Assembly (NCBI GenBank): GCA_043381765.1
Contig: JBHJMP010001084.1
Span: 1-24,473, forward strand
Source of the DNA: Collodictyon triciliatum
Lineage: Eukaryota; CRuMs
Reading direction: 5' to 3'
Length of the DNA: 24,473 nt
Part shown: positions 12,501-20,351 of the stretch, piece by piece
Layout of the letters: each line of letters starts with the position of its first letter
How positions within the stretch are numbered: the first letter of the stretch is position 1
Position numbers and translations under genes: made by a program
Notes under the pieces: generated by a model
Seen by the model: only the letters and a program-made list of their open reading frames with translations
Databases searched by the model: none
Told to the model about the DNA's origin: nothing

Positions 12501-15500
12501 CAAATCTTCTTGAATGTTTCACGCGGTTTATTTGTAGAGCACAAGATGATATTCTCTTTCCTACTCTCTATTTCATTTTTGAGAAATTCGAAGCAAATAT
12601 CTGATGCAGAATGGTCGATGTTTCTCCGTGACCCAAGTGACTTGCCTTCGACAAATATAACAAACCCGGCTCCCAATTGGATAACGCCGCTGATGTGGAA
12701 CCGCTGTTTGTGGTTGGATTCAAAAATACCAGCATTTAGTGGTTTGTGTCAGAGTGTCACATCTGGTGCGAAGGATTGGCAAGGATTCTACAATGCCCCT
12801 GAAACACACACAGCTCAATTGCCCGGAAAGTGGGAATCATCTCTGACAGAGTTCCAACGGATGCTGGTTATTAAAGCATTCAGAGAAGAGAAACTAGTGT
12901 TTGCTGTTGCTCAATACATTCTCAAAACACTTGGAAAGCAATTCACAGAGGCTCGTCCATACAGCTTGGACTCTGTGTTTTCGTCCTCAGCAAAGGACAC
13001 CCCGATAATCTTTATTCTGTCTACTGGTGCAGACCCGACGTCATCCATATTTCGATTTGCAGAGGAACGTGGCTATTCTTCCAGGACACAATCCATCTCA
13101 TTGGGGCAAGGGCAAGGCCCCATCGCCGCTCGCATGATTCAAGATGCCTGTGCAAATGGAAATTGGGTTGTGTTGCAAAACTGTCATCTCGCTGCATCCT
13201 GGATGCCGTCCATGGAAAGAATCGTCGAGGAATTTTCAGGCTCTAGGGCAAACCAAATCAATGAGTCATTCAGGCTATGGCTCACTTCAATGCCGACAAA
13301 GGCTTTTCCGGTCTCGGTGCTTCAAAATGGAATCAAACTCACGAATGAGCCCCCAAAAGGATTGAAGGCCAACTTGCTGCGCTCATACGCATCCATGACC
13401 GACACAGAATTCGAAGGATGCCAAAAGCCTGTTCCTTGGAAGAAACTTTTGTATGGCCTGACCTTCTTCCATGCAGTTATTCAAGAACGACGCCGATTCG
13501 GGCCCTTGGGTTGGAATATTCGGGTAATTATCTATACACATATATTGAAATGGTGTATTAAGTGTGGTTTTGGTAGTGTTTCAAACATATGATGCAGCCA
13601 ATTGTTCTAACAAAACGCTCTATCCACCAAGTACGAGTTCAACGACAGTGATTTGGAGGTCTCGAGGGCTGTACTAAAAATGTTTCTGGAAGAGCAAGTT
13701 GATGTACCATGGAAGGCTTTGCGATATGTTACAGGAGAAATTAACTATGGTGGGCGAGTAACAGATGATTGGGACCGTCGCTGCCTGATGTCTATTCTGA
13801 ATCATTATTATATCGATGATATTTTGAGGGAGCGTTACAACATATCAGCCTCTGGGACTTACCATACTCCTCCCATTGGTAAAATTGAGGTATTAAAGAA
13901 AAACACATGAAAATATGAAAATTTGCTATTGCAAAACAATTCAAGTTATCTGTAGACTTTTTTTTTTGTAAAATCATCCTCAATTTATATAATGGGGACT
14001 CGTTGTGTAGGATTATAAAACATTTATCGATCGCCTGCCATTCACCGAAGACCCTGAAGTCTTTGGGTTGCATGAAAATGCAAACATCGCTTATCAACTT
14101 CAAGAAACCCGCAAGATTACTGGTATTGTAAATGAGCTACAGCCGAGGTCGATGGCCTCTTCAGATGGAATGACAAGCGAACAATATGTGGATAAATTGG
14201 TATGGGTGATTTATATATCATTGACGCTCAAATAAACAACACATCTATCTTGATTTTATATTTGCACTCAGATTGATGTTAAAAAAATTCATTGCCTTAA
14301 ATCACATCCTTTTTCTTTTTCTTTTAATTTAAAAAAGGCGAATGATATCCTTGAGAGTCTGCCGATGCCACTTTCACTGTCAGATGTCTCTGTGGATTTG
14401 ATCAGAAAGAACGCTGAGGGTCAATACAATTCGCTCACAACAGTTGTCCTTCAAGAATCGGCTCGATTCAACAAACTTTTGAATGTGATGAGGCGTAGTT
14501 TGATTGATATTCAAAAAGCAATCAAGGGGCTTGTTGTCATGAGTTCAGAGCTGGAGGCGATGTTTAACAGCCTCTTTGGAAACAAAGTGCCAGAAATATG
14601 GGGAAAGGTTCGTTTTTCGTTTTTCGTGTTTCTCTTTCTTTTTCTTTTTCTTTTTCTTTTTCTTTTTCTTTTTCTTTTCTCTTTTTTCTTCTTCTCATTT
14701 TCTCTTTCTTTTGTTCTCTCGCAATTAAGCTACAAATTGTTGAGCTGGTATGAATTATTTAATTTCATCTTAATTACATCATTATCGTTCACAAACCAGG
14801 CTGCGTATTTATCGCTAAAACCGCTTGCCTCGTGGATGACTGACTTGAAGGCTCGTGTGGAATTTGTTCGTCGGTGGTTAAGTGAAGGCCACCCAAAGTG
14901 CTTCTGGCCGTCTGGACTATTCTTCCCTCAAGGTTTTCAACCTGACCCTGCTTTACCTCAAAATTGTAATATAAATGCATTAAAAGGAATCCAGCAATAT
15001 GCGAATATTCTCATTGAATTTTTTTTTTCATTCAGGTTTCTTGACTGGCGTTTTGCAAAATCATGCGCGAAAGTATAAAGTAGCCATCGACACAATATCA
15101 TTCGCATATACAGTCCTTGATGTTGAGGAACCGGACATGATTGATCGCCGACCAGAAGACGGCGTTTACGTTTATGGCCTGTTCATCGAGGGAGCAAGGT
15201 TTGTATCCATATTTCCGCCCTGAAGTCAGAGTGTTAAATAAAAAAAAGCCGCCCATGAATATTTTTTTGTGATATTAACGAGACGAGAACGACTACATAG
15301 ATGGGATAAGAAAAAGAAAATGCTTACAGATGAACTTCCGATGGAAATGCAGTCCCGGCTGCCCATCATTCATTTCCAGCCAAAAGAACATCATGTCAGA
15401 AATAATGCTGACTATCAGTGCCCGCTTTACAAGACGTCTACACGAGCTGGAGTATTGTCAACCACAGGTTCTTTTCTACAAGATAAACCCTTTAATAATT

Positions 15501-15693
15501 GGATTTTTGCCACCCCGGCTTTAATTTCAATAGAAATAACAATAATTATAATAATGTGGACGCATCGTACTTATTTGTAAATCCCGTAGGACAATCAACA
15601 AACTTTGTGGTGGGCGTAGACTTGCCCACGAACCGAAATCCCGATGATTGGGTTCTGCGAGGAACTGCGCTTCTAACCCAACTCAACGACTGA
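1..15693 (+). CDS. Inner-arm axonemal dynein heavy chain (single-headed class, DNAH6-like), 5' partial, 27 exons
   Basis: ATP-driven minus-end microtubule motor of the ciliary inner arm. Exons by my reading: 1-582, 715-891, 1256-1413, 1528-1637, 1681-1816, 1928-2249, 2330-2543, 2651-2798, 2912-3043, 3157-3350, 3424-3504, 3588-3699, 3805-4024, 4177-4388, 4511-4747, 4899-5126, 5246-5410, 5512-5724, 5818-11898, 12048-13523, 13632-13889, 14011-14199, 14338-14607, 14800-14932, 15036-15198, 15301-15467, 15590-15693. All junctions are GT-AG and phase-compatible. The frame runs from base 3 to TGA at 15691 (about 4,159 residues, normal for the family). In order it has a disordered N-terminus, tail, linker, AAA1-AAA4, stalk, AAA5-AAA6 and C-terminal domain. 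C-terminal phrases such as [24 protein letters not shown] and STNFV are diagnostic of axonemal heavy chains; the FFPQGF and ELPMEM wording resembles DNAH6 more than DNAH3/7/12 (inference from memory of the families). The start codon lies upstream of the window. Exons 4 and 5 are the least certain. Confidence 0.95.
1131..1250 (+). repeat. C/T hexamer-type tract in dynein intron 2
   Basis: About 120 bases of CTTTTT, CTCTTTTT and related units fill the 3' third of the 364-base intron (892-1255). The tract runs into the TTCTAG acceptor and so also acts as a very long polypyrimidine tract. It is pyrimidine-rich on the sense strand of the host gene. Confidence 0.9.
4438..4454. repeat. T9-A8 mirror tract in dynein intron 14
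   Basis: A run of nine T is followed at once by eight A, a perfect self-complementary stem with no loop bases between. The same design occurs in the next intron at 4839-4858 (T9-C-A10) and in the ARL2 intron at 19280-19305. It lies between the donor at 4389 and the acceptor at 4510. Confidence 0.8.
4839..4858. repeat. T9-C-A10 mirror tract in dynein intron 15
   Basis: A nearly perfect oligo-T/oligo-A inverted repeat in the intron 4748-4898, downstream of two further oligo-T runs. No function can be read from the sequence alone. Confidence 0.8.
5818..11898 (+). other. Dynein exon 19: uninterrupted 6.08-kb motor exon (linker end, AAA1-AAA4, stalk, start of AAA5)
   Basis: One exon of 2,027 codons, between the acceptor at 5817 and the GTTTCT donor at 11899. 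AAA1 carries the main hydrolytic site: Walker A GPAGTGKT at 6715-6738 (about residue 1513) and Walker B CFDEFNRI near 6865. AAA2 has GPTGGGKTT at 7558 and [17 protein letters not shown]3 has GTTGVGKS at 8581 and [13 protein letters not shown]4 has GVGGSGRQS at 9637, in which the Walker Lys is Arg; this is usual for axonemal AAA4. The AAA1 catalytic residues are intact, so an active motor is expected. The flanks of the gene are cut into exons mostly under 350 bases, so this exon stands out. Confidence 0.95.
10303..11265 (+). other. Dynein stalk coiled coils and microtubule-binding tip
   Basis: The stalk rises after AAA4. Coiled-coil 1 starts near [13 protein letters not shown] (about 10315) and runs through heptad-like charged sequence to [14 protein letters not shown]. 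The microtubule-binding tip lies around 10690-10960 and includes [15 protein letters not shown] and [12 protein letters not shown]. Coiled-coil 2 returns with [19 protein letters not shown] and ends before AAA5 ([21 protein letters not shown]). Order and spacing match the family. There is no long tip insertion of the flap kind found in some axonemal isoforms, by eye. Confidence 0.85.
12048..15693 (+). other. Dynein AAA5-AAA6 and C-terminal domain exons (20-27)
   Basis: Exon 20 (12048-13523) continues directly from exon 19 (LEGLNDQ to [16 protein letters not shown]) and covers late AAA5 and AAA6, including [13 protein letters not shown] wording ([12 protein letters not shown] near 13160). Exon 21 onward gives [25 protein letters not shown] cut into shorter exons, then [29 protein letters not shown] and the terminal [11 protein letters not shown]. 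The junction from 15198 to 15301 rebuilds the conserved GARWD. TGA is at 15691-15693, and the protein ends TQLND in place of the more usual CQLS ending. Confidence 0.93.
14627..14715 (+). repeat. (CTTTTT)n tract in dynein intron 23
   Basis: Pure CTTTTT units at about 14637-14677, flanked by degenerate C/T sequence, within the 192-base intron 14608-14799. The tract lies near the donor (GTTCGT), not at the acceptor. It is pyrimidine-rich on the sense strand. Confidence 0.9.
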
Positions 15694-15770
15694 TATATTT
15701 TTTCACATTCTAGTTTGTTTTGCTGTTTTATAAGTCGAGGCACCCTAAGAGAGAGAGAGAGAAAGAAAGA

Positions 15771-15776
15771 AATAAA
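15771..15776 (+). terminator. Poly(A) signal, dynein gene
   Basis: AATAAA 78 bases past the dynein stop codon, directly after the GA microsatellite. A second AATAAA-like A/T run follows near 15796. Placement fits a short 3' UTR, but cleavage cannot be seen from sequence. Confidence 0.55.
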
Positions 15777-15961
15777 GATATATGACCACTAGCCAAAATA
15801 AAAAAATATGGGATGGAATGTATGGAAAGGAAAGCTTTTAAGTGTCTGAGTTCTCGAACTTTATCCAGAGTTTGTTATACATATATTAATTTAAGAAAAC
15901 TCAAATTAAGGCATTTAAAGGCAATGTTTCTGGTGTGAGTGTGTGTTTTTTGTTTTTATTT

Positions 15962-15971
15962 TTTATTTATT
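15962..15971 (-). terminator. Poly(A) signals, four-helix membrane protein gene
   Basis: Two AATAAA motifs on the minus strand (TTTATT on plus at 15962-15967 and 15966-15971), about 50 bases beyond the minus-strand stop at 16019. This placement supports the spliced gene model upstream. Confidence 0.5.
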
Positions 15972-16018
15972 TTTTATTTTTTTTTATGGTTTATGTGCTA
16001 CAGGAAAAGTGGCGATGT

Positions 16019-17441
16019 CTAAACAAGGACAATCTTCGTGTGGTTTACTCGCTGGTTCAGGGTGACATAAAGCTCGCGGTATCTGTCCAATCCTAGAGGC
16101 AGTAAGATTAGAGTATAAGTACAGACTAGCACAACGCACGAGTTCTCTCGACACTCATTACGTCCTGAAGCTGCTCACCTTCTATTGGGACGTAGCGATA
16201 GAAGGAGACCATGTAGAGGATGGCAAGTCCCTACATAGGTTGTGCCGTGATGTCAATGACATTGCTTGAAGTATATTTTGGTCTACTGAATACCCATTTC
16301 TGGTTGGATGTGAACGCATCAGTATGACGTGATTCTTATTACCTGCACGATAATGACCAGAAGTACCCACCAAACGGAATCGAGCCCCAGGCCTATCATA
16401 ATCACAAAGCCCAGAAGCTCCAATGTCAGGTATCCTATGTACTATGTGAAGAATTTGCTCTGGTTGGTTGGGAAGACGCCTCTTCAGGGTATGCAGCAAT
16501 GTAATCACAAAGTAAATAATAGGTTCAATTGAATCTCTCCTCCAATGCTACTGCTCTTATTCTCGATCAAAGTGCATTCACACAAAAATAAGGAAAATAT
16601 TTGTATCGTGGATTACAATAAGGAGTAGGTTGCGTTTGAAGTATATGGTAGCATATATCCCGATAGGGGAAAATAGGGCCGAGATGCCTTTCCATCCATA
16701 ATGCGGTACAAAAGCCCAAAAAACCGAGAACAGCTGTGGTATTTTAGTCCATTAAATTAAAAAAATAATGGATTGATATGGATAAGTCGACACTAAGGTA
16801 TAAAATGTATCTCTAAAACCGAATGGCAGTTAGGAGAGATGTATTCTTTTATCTTCAACGAATTAATAATGACCATGATGTGTTAGACACGATAGAGAAT
16901 ACAATAAACCAGTGTAAAATACATGATTTTCATAAATTGAAGCATATTGACGTGACACACGAGGGATTAGAGAAGAGATCGAAAAAAAGAACTGATAAGT
17001 GTCTAATCACAAAGTATGACTTCCCAACAAACTACATAGACGAATATCCAAGTAAGAAAAAAATTGAAGAGAAAAATAAATAAAATAATTAGAAGGATAG
17101 AAAAAGAAGAAAATAAATGAAAGTTTTTCCCCTACAAAGTGCAGCGCAGCATAATGGACAACAACTTTCCCCCACGACAGAATCTGCCAAAACTCCACCT
17201 CCAAAGGAGACACAATGGCAACCCCAACATCAATTGGTGCCGACCCCGAAGGCAGCATTTCCTCCCAGTCAGTCAACTGCCCTGCATATGTGCGACCCTC
17301 TGTCCCTCTGGACTCTCGACTCGCTGCCTGCTCGTGCTGCTCCTCCGGCCGCCTTTCTGTCTCTCCCATATCCACAGCCACATCGTCCATCGACGCAGCA
17401 TTTCCCGCCTGTCCGGACATTTCCTGTTCGGCACAGAACAT
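16019..17441 (-). CDS. Small four-helix membrane protein, five exons, family not recognised
   Basis: Built from splice signals. Exons in coding order are 17441-17136, 16733-16617, 16441-16343, 16230-16179 and 16092-16019. The donors (GTAGGG, GTAATC, GTAATA, GTGAGC) and acceptors all obey GT-AG, every phase matches, and the spliced length is 216 codons with a terminal TAG. The 215-residue product starts MFCAEQEM and has an acidic, Ser/Glu-rich N-terminal region of about 80 residues. Hydrophobic segments follow at about 91-111, 118-134, 138-161 and 163-184, then a short polar tail ending KIVLV. There is no signal peptide, so an N-terminus-inside four-helix topology is likely. Predicted introns 1 and 2 are 402 and 175 bases. 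I do not recognise the family and assign no function. The alternative, that the hydrophobic exons are chance frames, is made unlikely by closure of all phases. Confidence 0.72.
16823..17083 (+). CDS. Hypothetical 86-codon ORF inside an intron of the opposite-strand gene
   Basis: ATG-to-TAA frame of 86 codons starting MAVRRDVFFYLQRINNDHD and ending in a Lys/Glu-rich tail. A TATAAAA string sits about 20 bases before the ATG. It lies wholly within intron 1 of the minus-strand membrane protein gene. The residues are charged and non-repetitive, but the region is A/T-rich and nothing else supports translation. It could equally be a chance frame or a remnant of an insertion. Confidence 0.2.
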   Translation: MAVRRDVFFYLQRINNDHDVLDTIENTINQCKIHDFHKLKHIDVTHEGLEKRSKKRTDKCLITKYDFPTNYIDEYPSKKKIEEKNK

Positions 17442-17922
17442 GATGAGTTGAAGCTTGTGTCTGAGTGCTCGCTCTTGCGCTCCGTTTCGCAGCGGAACAC
17501 GACCCCAGCAAAGCGCTTCCAGCTAGTGTGAAAAGAGCAAAGGGTTTGTGTGTGTTTGTTTGTTTGATGAAGCCGTGCAATCTATTATCCAAATATGTAT
17601 GTAGATCAATATTGTACTAAATGTACTATATTATATTCTTGTTCCGAGAAAGTGAGTCATTTGCTATGTCTGGAATATATTTTTCTTGACTGCTTTCGTC
17701 TCGATCCTTCCCTCGATCGGCTTGCAGTTACATAATTGCTGCGTTCAACAAACACGCAAATGAACTCGCAGCAGTACCACTTTAAACATTAAGCTCTTTG
17801 CCGCTAGATATCGTCAGTGAGGCTCTGGCTTTTTGATTCACAAGATTAATGTAGTGTTCAGTTCACTTCAGCACCCTGACAAGATCCGAACCCTCGCAAA
17901 GACTAGACAACTACACCAAAAG
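17442..17922. promoter_or_regulatory. Divergent intergenic region, probable shared promoter
   Basis: 481 bases between the ATG of the minus-strand membrane protein gene and the ATG of the ARL2-type gene, which point away from each other. It contains a GTGTGTTTG-rich stretch near 17545-17568 and mixed-composition sequence elsewhere. No clear TATA box is at a useful distance from either ATG, and I see no gene in it. Co-regulation of the two genes is possible but not shown. Confidence 0.5.
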
Positions 17923-19473
17923 ATGGGTTTGCTTACAATACTGAAGAAGGTCAAGGCCAAAGAAAAGGAAATGCGCCTGCTCGTCCTGTAAGCTCCTTGG
18001 CAAGCTTTGCTCTTCCATCCTTTATTCTTCTTTTTTTTCTTTTTTTTCTTTTTTTTCTTTTTTTTTCTTTTTTTTTTTTTTTTTTTTTATTCTACAAGTG
18101 TCGTCTCTTACCTGTTAAAAAGAGTCTTGCTGGGTCGCGTCGACGCCTCCAAAATAATGCTGTTTTGTGAACTTTTCCCAGTGGCCTGGATAACGCAGGG
18201 AAAACAACCATCGTCAAGCGGATCAACGGGGAAGACATCCATACGATCAGCCCGACTCTGGGCTTCAACATCAAGACGTTCACTTTCCCAACCGACGGAA
18301 CTGAGTTAGAATTATTTTTTTCCTTTATTCGATTCAAAGAGTTTGTTTGAATCATGATGATTAAAGAGAGAGAAAGAGAGAAAACAAAAGAGTAAAAACA
18401 ACAGAAATATTACTAAGAACAAACAAAACAAAAACATGCGAAGAACATATAGAAATGCTCCATACATGAATAAATATTGGGACTAGGGAGGCTTCTGTAC
18501 AATTATGCTTTGTGCCTAACGACACCCGCATACCCCAAAGATACAAACTCAACGTGTGGGACGTCGGAGGCCAGACAACCATCCGCTCGTATTGGCGTAA
18601 CTACTTTGAACTGACGGAGGGGCTTATCTGGGTGGTCGACAGTGCGGACCGGCGACGCCTTGCAGACTGTAGGGAGGAACTTCGGAAGCTTCTACTCCAG
18701 GAGGTAATTTTCTTTCTTTCTCATGGTCTTGGTACTTTCCCTTGTGTTGAACTATCGATTCTTTCGAGAGAAAAAAAAAACACAACTCATAAATCAGAAA
18801 CTGGCTGGTGCCACACTTCTCGTCTTTGCAAATAAACAAGACCTAAGTGGGGCCCTTTCTTCCGAGGAAATTGCTAAGGTCAACACTGGCCCTTATCTAT
18901 TCTTTTTCTTTTCTTCTTTTCTTTGTTCTTTTTTAACTGTTCCTTTTAACTGTTCTTTTTTCTTTTCTTTTTTCTTTTCTTTTTTCTTTTCTTTTTTCTT
19001 TTCTTTTTTCTTTTCTTTTTTCTTTTCTTTTTTCTTTTCTTTTTTCTTTTCTTTTTTCTTTGTTCTTTGTTTCTTTTCCTTTTTCTTCTCTCATTACGGC
19101 CATTTTTATTTATCAGTCAAAGTTCACTCTTTCTAAGGATATATTGAAAATTATATGTTACTTTAAAAATGAATCTGTTGCTGATGGAATCATATGTTAT
19201 CTCATTTAATTGTTAAATTCACCCATATGTGAATGCACTATAGCTTTCAGCTTAATTTTTGCTCTCTCGATGACTATAATTTTTTTTTTTTAAAAAAAAA
19301 AAAAAGACCCACACATATATCCTTGCTTAATTCTCTAGTTTTTGGAGCTGGACCAGATAGACGCGCGACACTGGCACATTCAAAGTTGCAGCGCAGTCAC
19401 AGGAGAAGGGCTGGAACAGGGGTTTGGGTGGATCGTGAGGGATATTGCTGCTCGCATTTACATGCTTGAGTAG
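17923..19473 (+). CDS. ARL2: ADP-ribosylation factor-like protein 2 (ARL2-type small GTPase), five exons
   Basis: Complete gene: exons 17923-17987, 18182-18304, 18541-18703, 18798-18878 and 19339-19473, giving 188 residues (ARL2 is usually about 184). The N-terminus [20 protein letters not shown] is the ARL2 amphipathic helix. GTP-binding motifs are all present: GLDNAGKT (P-loop), [10 protein letters not shown] (switch I), WDVGGQ (switch II), NKQD, and SAVTGEG. The effector region [18 protein letters not shown] is also ARL2-like. Family knowledge: ARL2 acts with tubulin cofactor D in tubulin folding and with PDE6D/BART-type effectors in releasing lipidated cargo. Gly2 is present, but ARL2 proteins are generally not myristoylated. 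The exon 4 donor (GTCAAC) is weak, yet phase and the family length across EEIAK/FLELDQI require it. Nothing suggests loss of function. Confidence 0.96.
18021..18089 (+). repeat. T-rich C/T tract in ARL2 intron 1
   Basis: Units of C followed by eight or more T, ending in an oligo-T run, within the intron 17988-18181. Pyrimidine-rich on the sense strand of the host gene, about 90 bases before the acceptor. Confidence 0.9.
18364..18393 (+). repeat. GA-rich microsatellite in ARL2 intron 2
   Basis: Imperfect AGAGAGAGAAAGAGAGAAAA stretch in the 236-base intron 18305-18540. It is the only long purine-rich sense-strand run among the introns, and is far shorter than the C/T tracts. Confidence 0.7.
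18900..19092 (+). repeat. Long (CTTTTCTTTTTT)n tract in ARL2 intron 4
   Basis: About 190 bases of C/T sequence with a near-perfect 12-base period (CTTTTCTTTTTT) at about 18960-19060. It starts only some 20 bases after the donor at 18879, in the 460-base intron. Pyrimidine-rich on the sense strand. Confidence 0.9.
19280..19305. repeat. T12-A14 mirror tract in ARL2 intron 4
   Basis: Twelve T directly followed by fourteen A, a self-complementary stem, about 33 bases before the exon 5 acceptor at 19338. It is the longest of the three such tracts in this window. Confidence 0.85.
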
Positions 19474-19576
19474 GACATACCATATTTCATCGCTCGTTCG
19501 ATTTCCTCGCTTTCTTTTCTTTTTTTTAAGCCTATGAAGATGTTTCCAAAGGATATGTGTATATGACACCCTGGTG

Positions 19577-19582
19577 AATAAA
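19577..19582 (+). terminator. Poly(A) signal, ARL2 gene
   Basis: AATAAA 104 bases after the ARL2 stop codon (TAG at 19471-19473), in A/T-rich sequence. Confidence 0.5.
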
Positions 19583-20126
19583 TCGTGGAGAATTTTTGAA
19601 AGAAATTTTATTGTTTAGTATAAGGCCACCTATTAAAAAAAAATTTGTTTCGTGATGTGGCTAATATAGTCCTAGTGGCCGCAAATATTTATCAGTGAGA
19701 GAATAATTGTGCGGTGAATGTATGGTCGCTTAGATGAGTTGTGAGAACACTGTTTAACTTCTGGAGATTTAGTGCACGCCATACCAGCTCTAGGGCACGT
19801 GCTTTTTATGTATTAAAATTATGTATTTTTTGGTTACGATGTATAGAATATTATCCGGTGCGAGTAGGTTTTATTATTATAAATATATTGGATACTCATG
19901 CGTAATCTCGAAATCAAAATACTTGTGTTGTACCAGGGAGTCCGATAAATATGAGAAAATTTCGCCAACTTTCAATAAGTGATACATCTCTTCGTGTAGC
20001 CCCTGTTGGTTGTTTTTTCTTTCTTGGTTTTCTCTCTGGGCGAGGGGGTGTCATTTTTCCTCGGTTTTATGGTGTAAGGAAAATAACAGGGGACGTGATT
20101 GTGATTAATTGTTTTTTTTTTTTCAC

Positions 20127-20132
20127 TTTATT
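20127..20132 (-). terminator. Candidate poly(A) signal, pseudokinase A
   Basis: TTTATT on plus reads AATAAA on minus, about 220 bases beyond the pseudokinase A stop at 20352. The distance makes this only a candidate. Confidence 0.35.
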
Positions 20133-20351
20133 CAATTCAAAGTGTTAGTCGTATATAATCTGATGTTTTGGAATCATAAACCCAATCTGAGAGGGAAGCA
20201 TTAAAAAGACCAGCTGTCTGTAGACTTCTGGAAATGGGAGAGTATGAAAGCAATTCATGATAATATCATTTACCAGACGCTGGCCACACCGAGTTCTTCT
20301 AGCATTAGATGATTGATAGTGGCCTGTGGACACTCGAGAAAAATACATGTA

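Larger units (their letters stand above)
15694..16018. other. Convergent intergenic region with both 3' UTRs
   Basis: Lies between the dynein stop (plus) and the stop of the four-helix membrane protein gene (minus). It holds a GA/GAAA microsatellite at about 15749-15771, a GT-rich stretch near 15935-15955, and an A/T-rich block at 15957-15987. I see no gene in it. Confidence 0.7.
19474..20351. other. Convergent intergenic region between ARL2 and pseudokinase A
   Basis: Holds the two 3' UTRs: AATAAA for ARL2 at 19577-19582 (plus) and a minus-strand AATAAA at 20127-20132 for the pseudokinase. Short frames occur at 19951-20148 (plus) and 20145-20348 (minus), but neither shows domain wording or splice partners. 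I see no gene in it. Confidence 0.6.

Noticed and set aside
17117-17531. Three overlapping plus-strand frames (from 17117, 17139 and 17215)
   Set aside because: They are antisense to the first exon of the four-helix gene, where GC-richer coding sequence opens several frames. None has splice partners or domain wording.
18007-18309. 100-codon plus-strand open frame across ARL2 intron 1 and exon 2
   Set aside because: It starts in an oligo-T tract and reads exon 2 out of frame. The ARL2 frame is unambiguous from the GTPase motifs.
19951-20148. 65-codon plus-strand frame
   Set aside because: It is rich in oligo-T-derived Phe, lacks splice partners and lies between two convergent gene ends. I found no support beyond the open frame.
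20145-20348. 67-codon minus-strand frame just past the pseudokinase A stop
   Set aside because: It lies in the probable 3' UTR, has no domain wording, and pseudokinase A already ends with a family-like C-lobe and a TAG at 20352.
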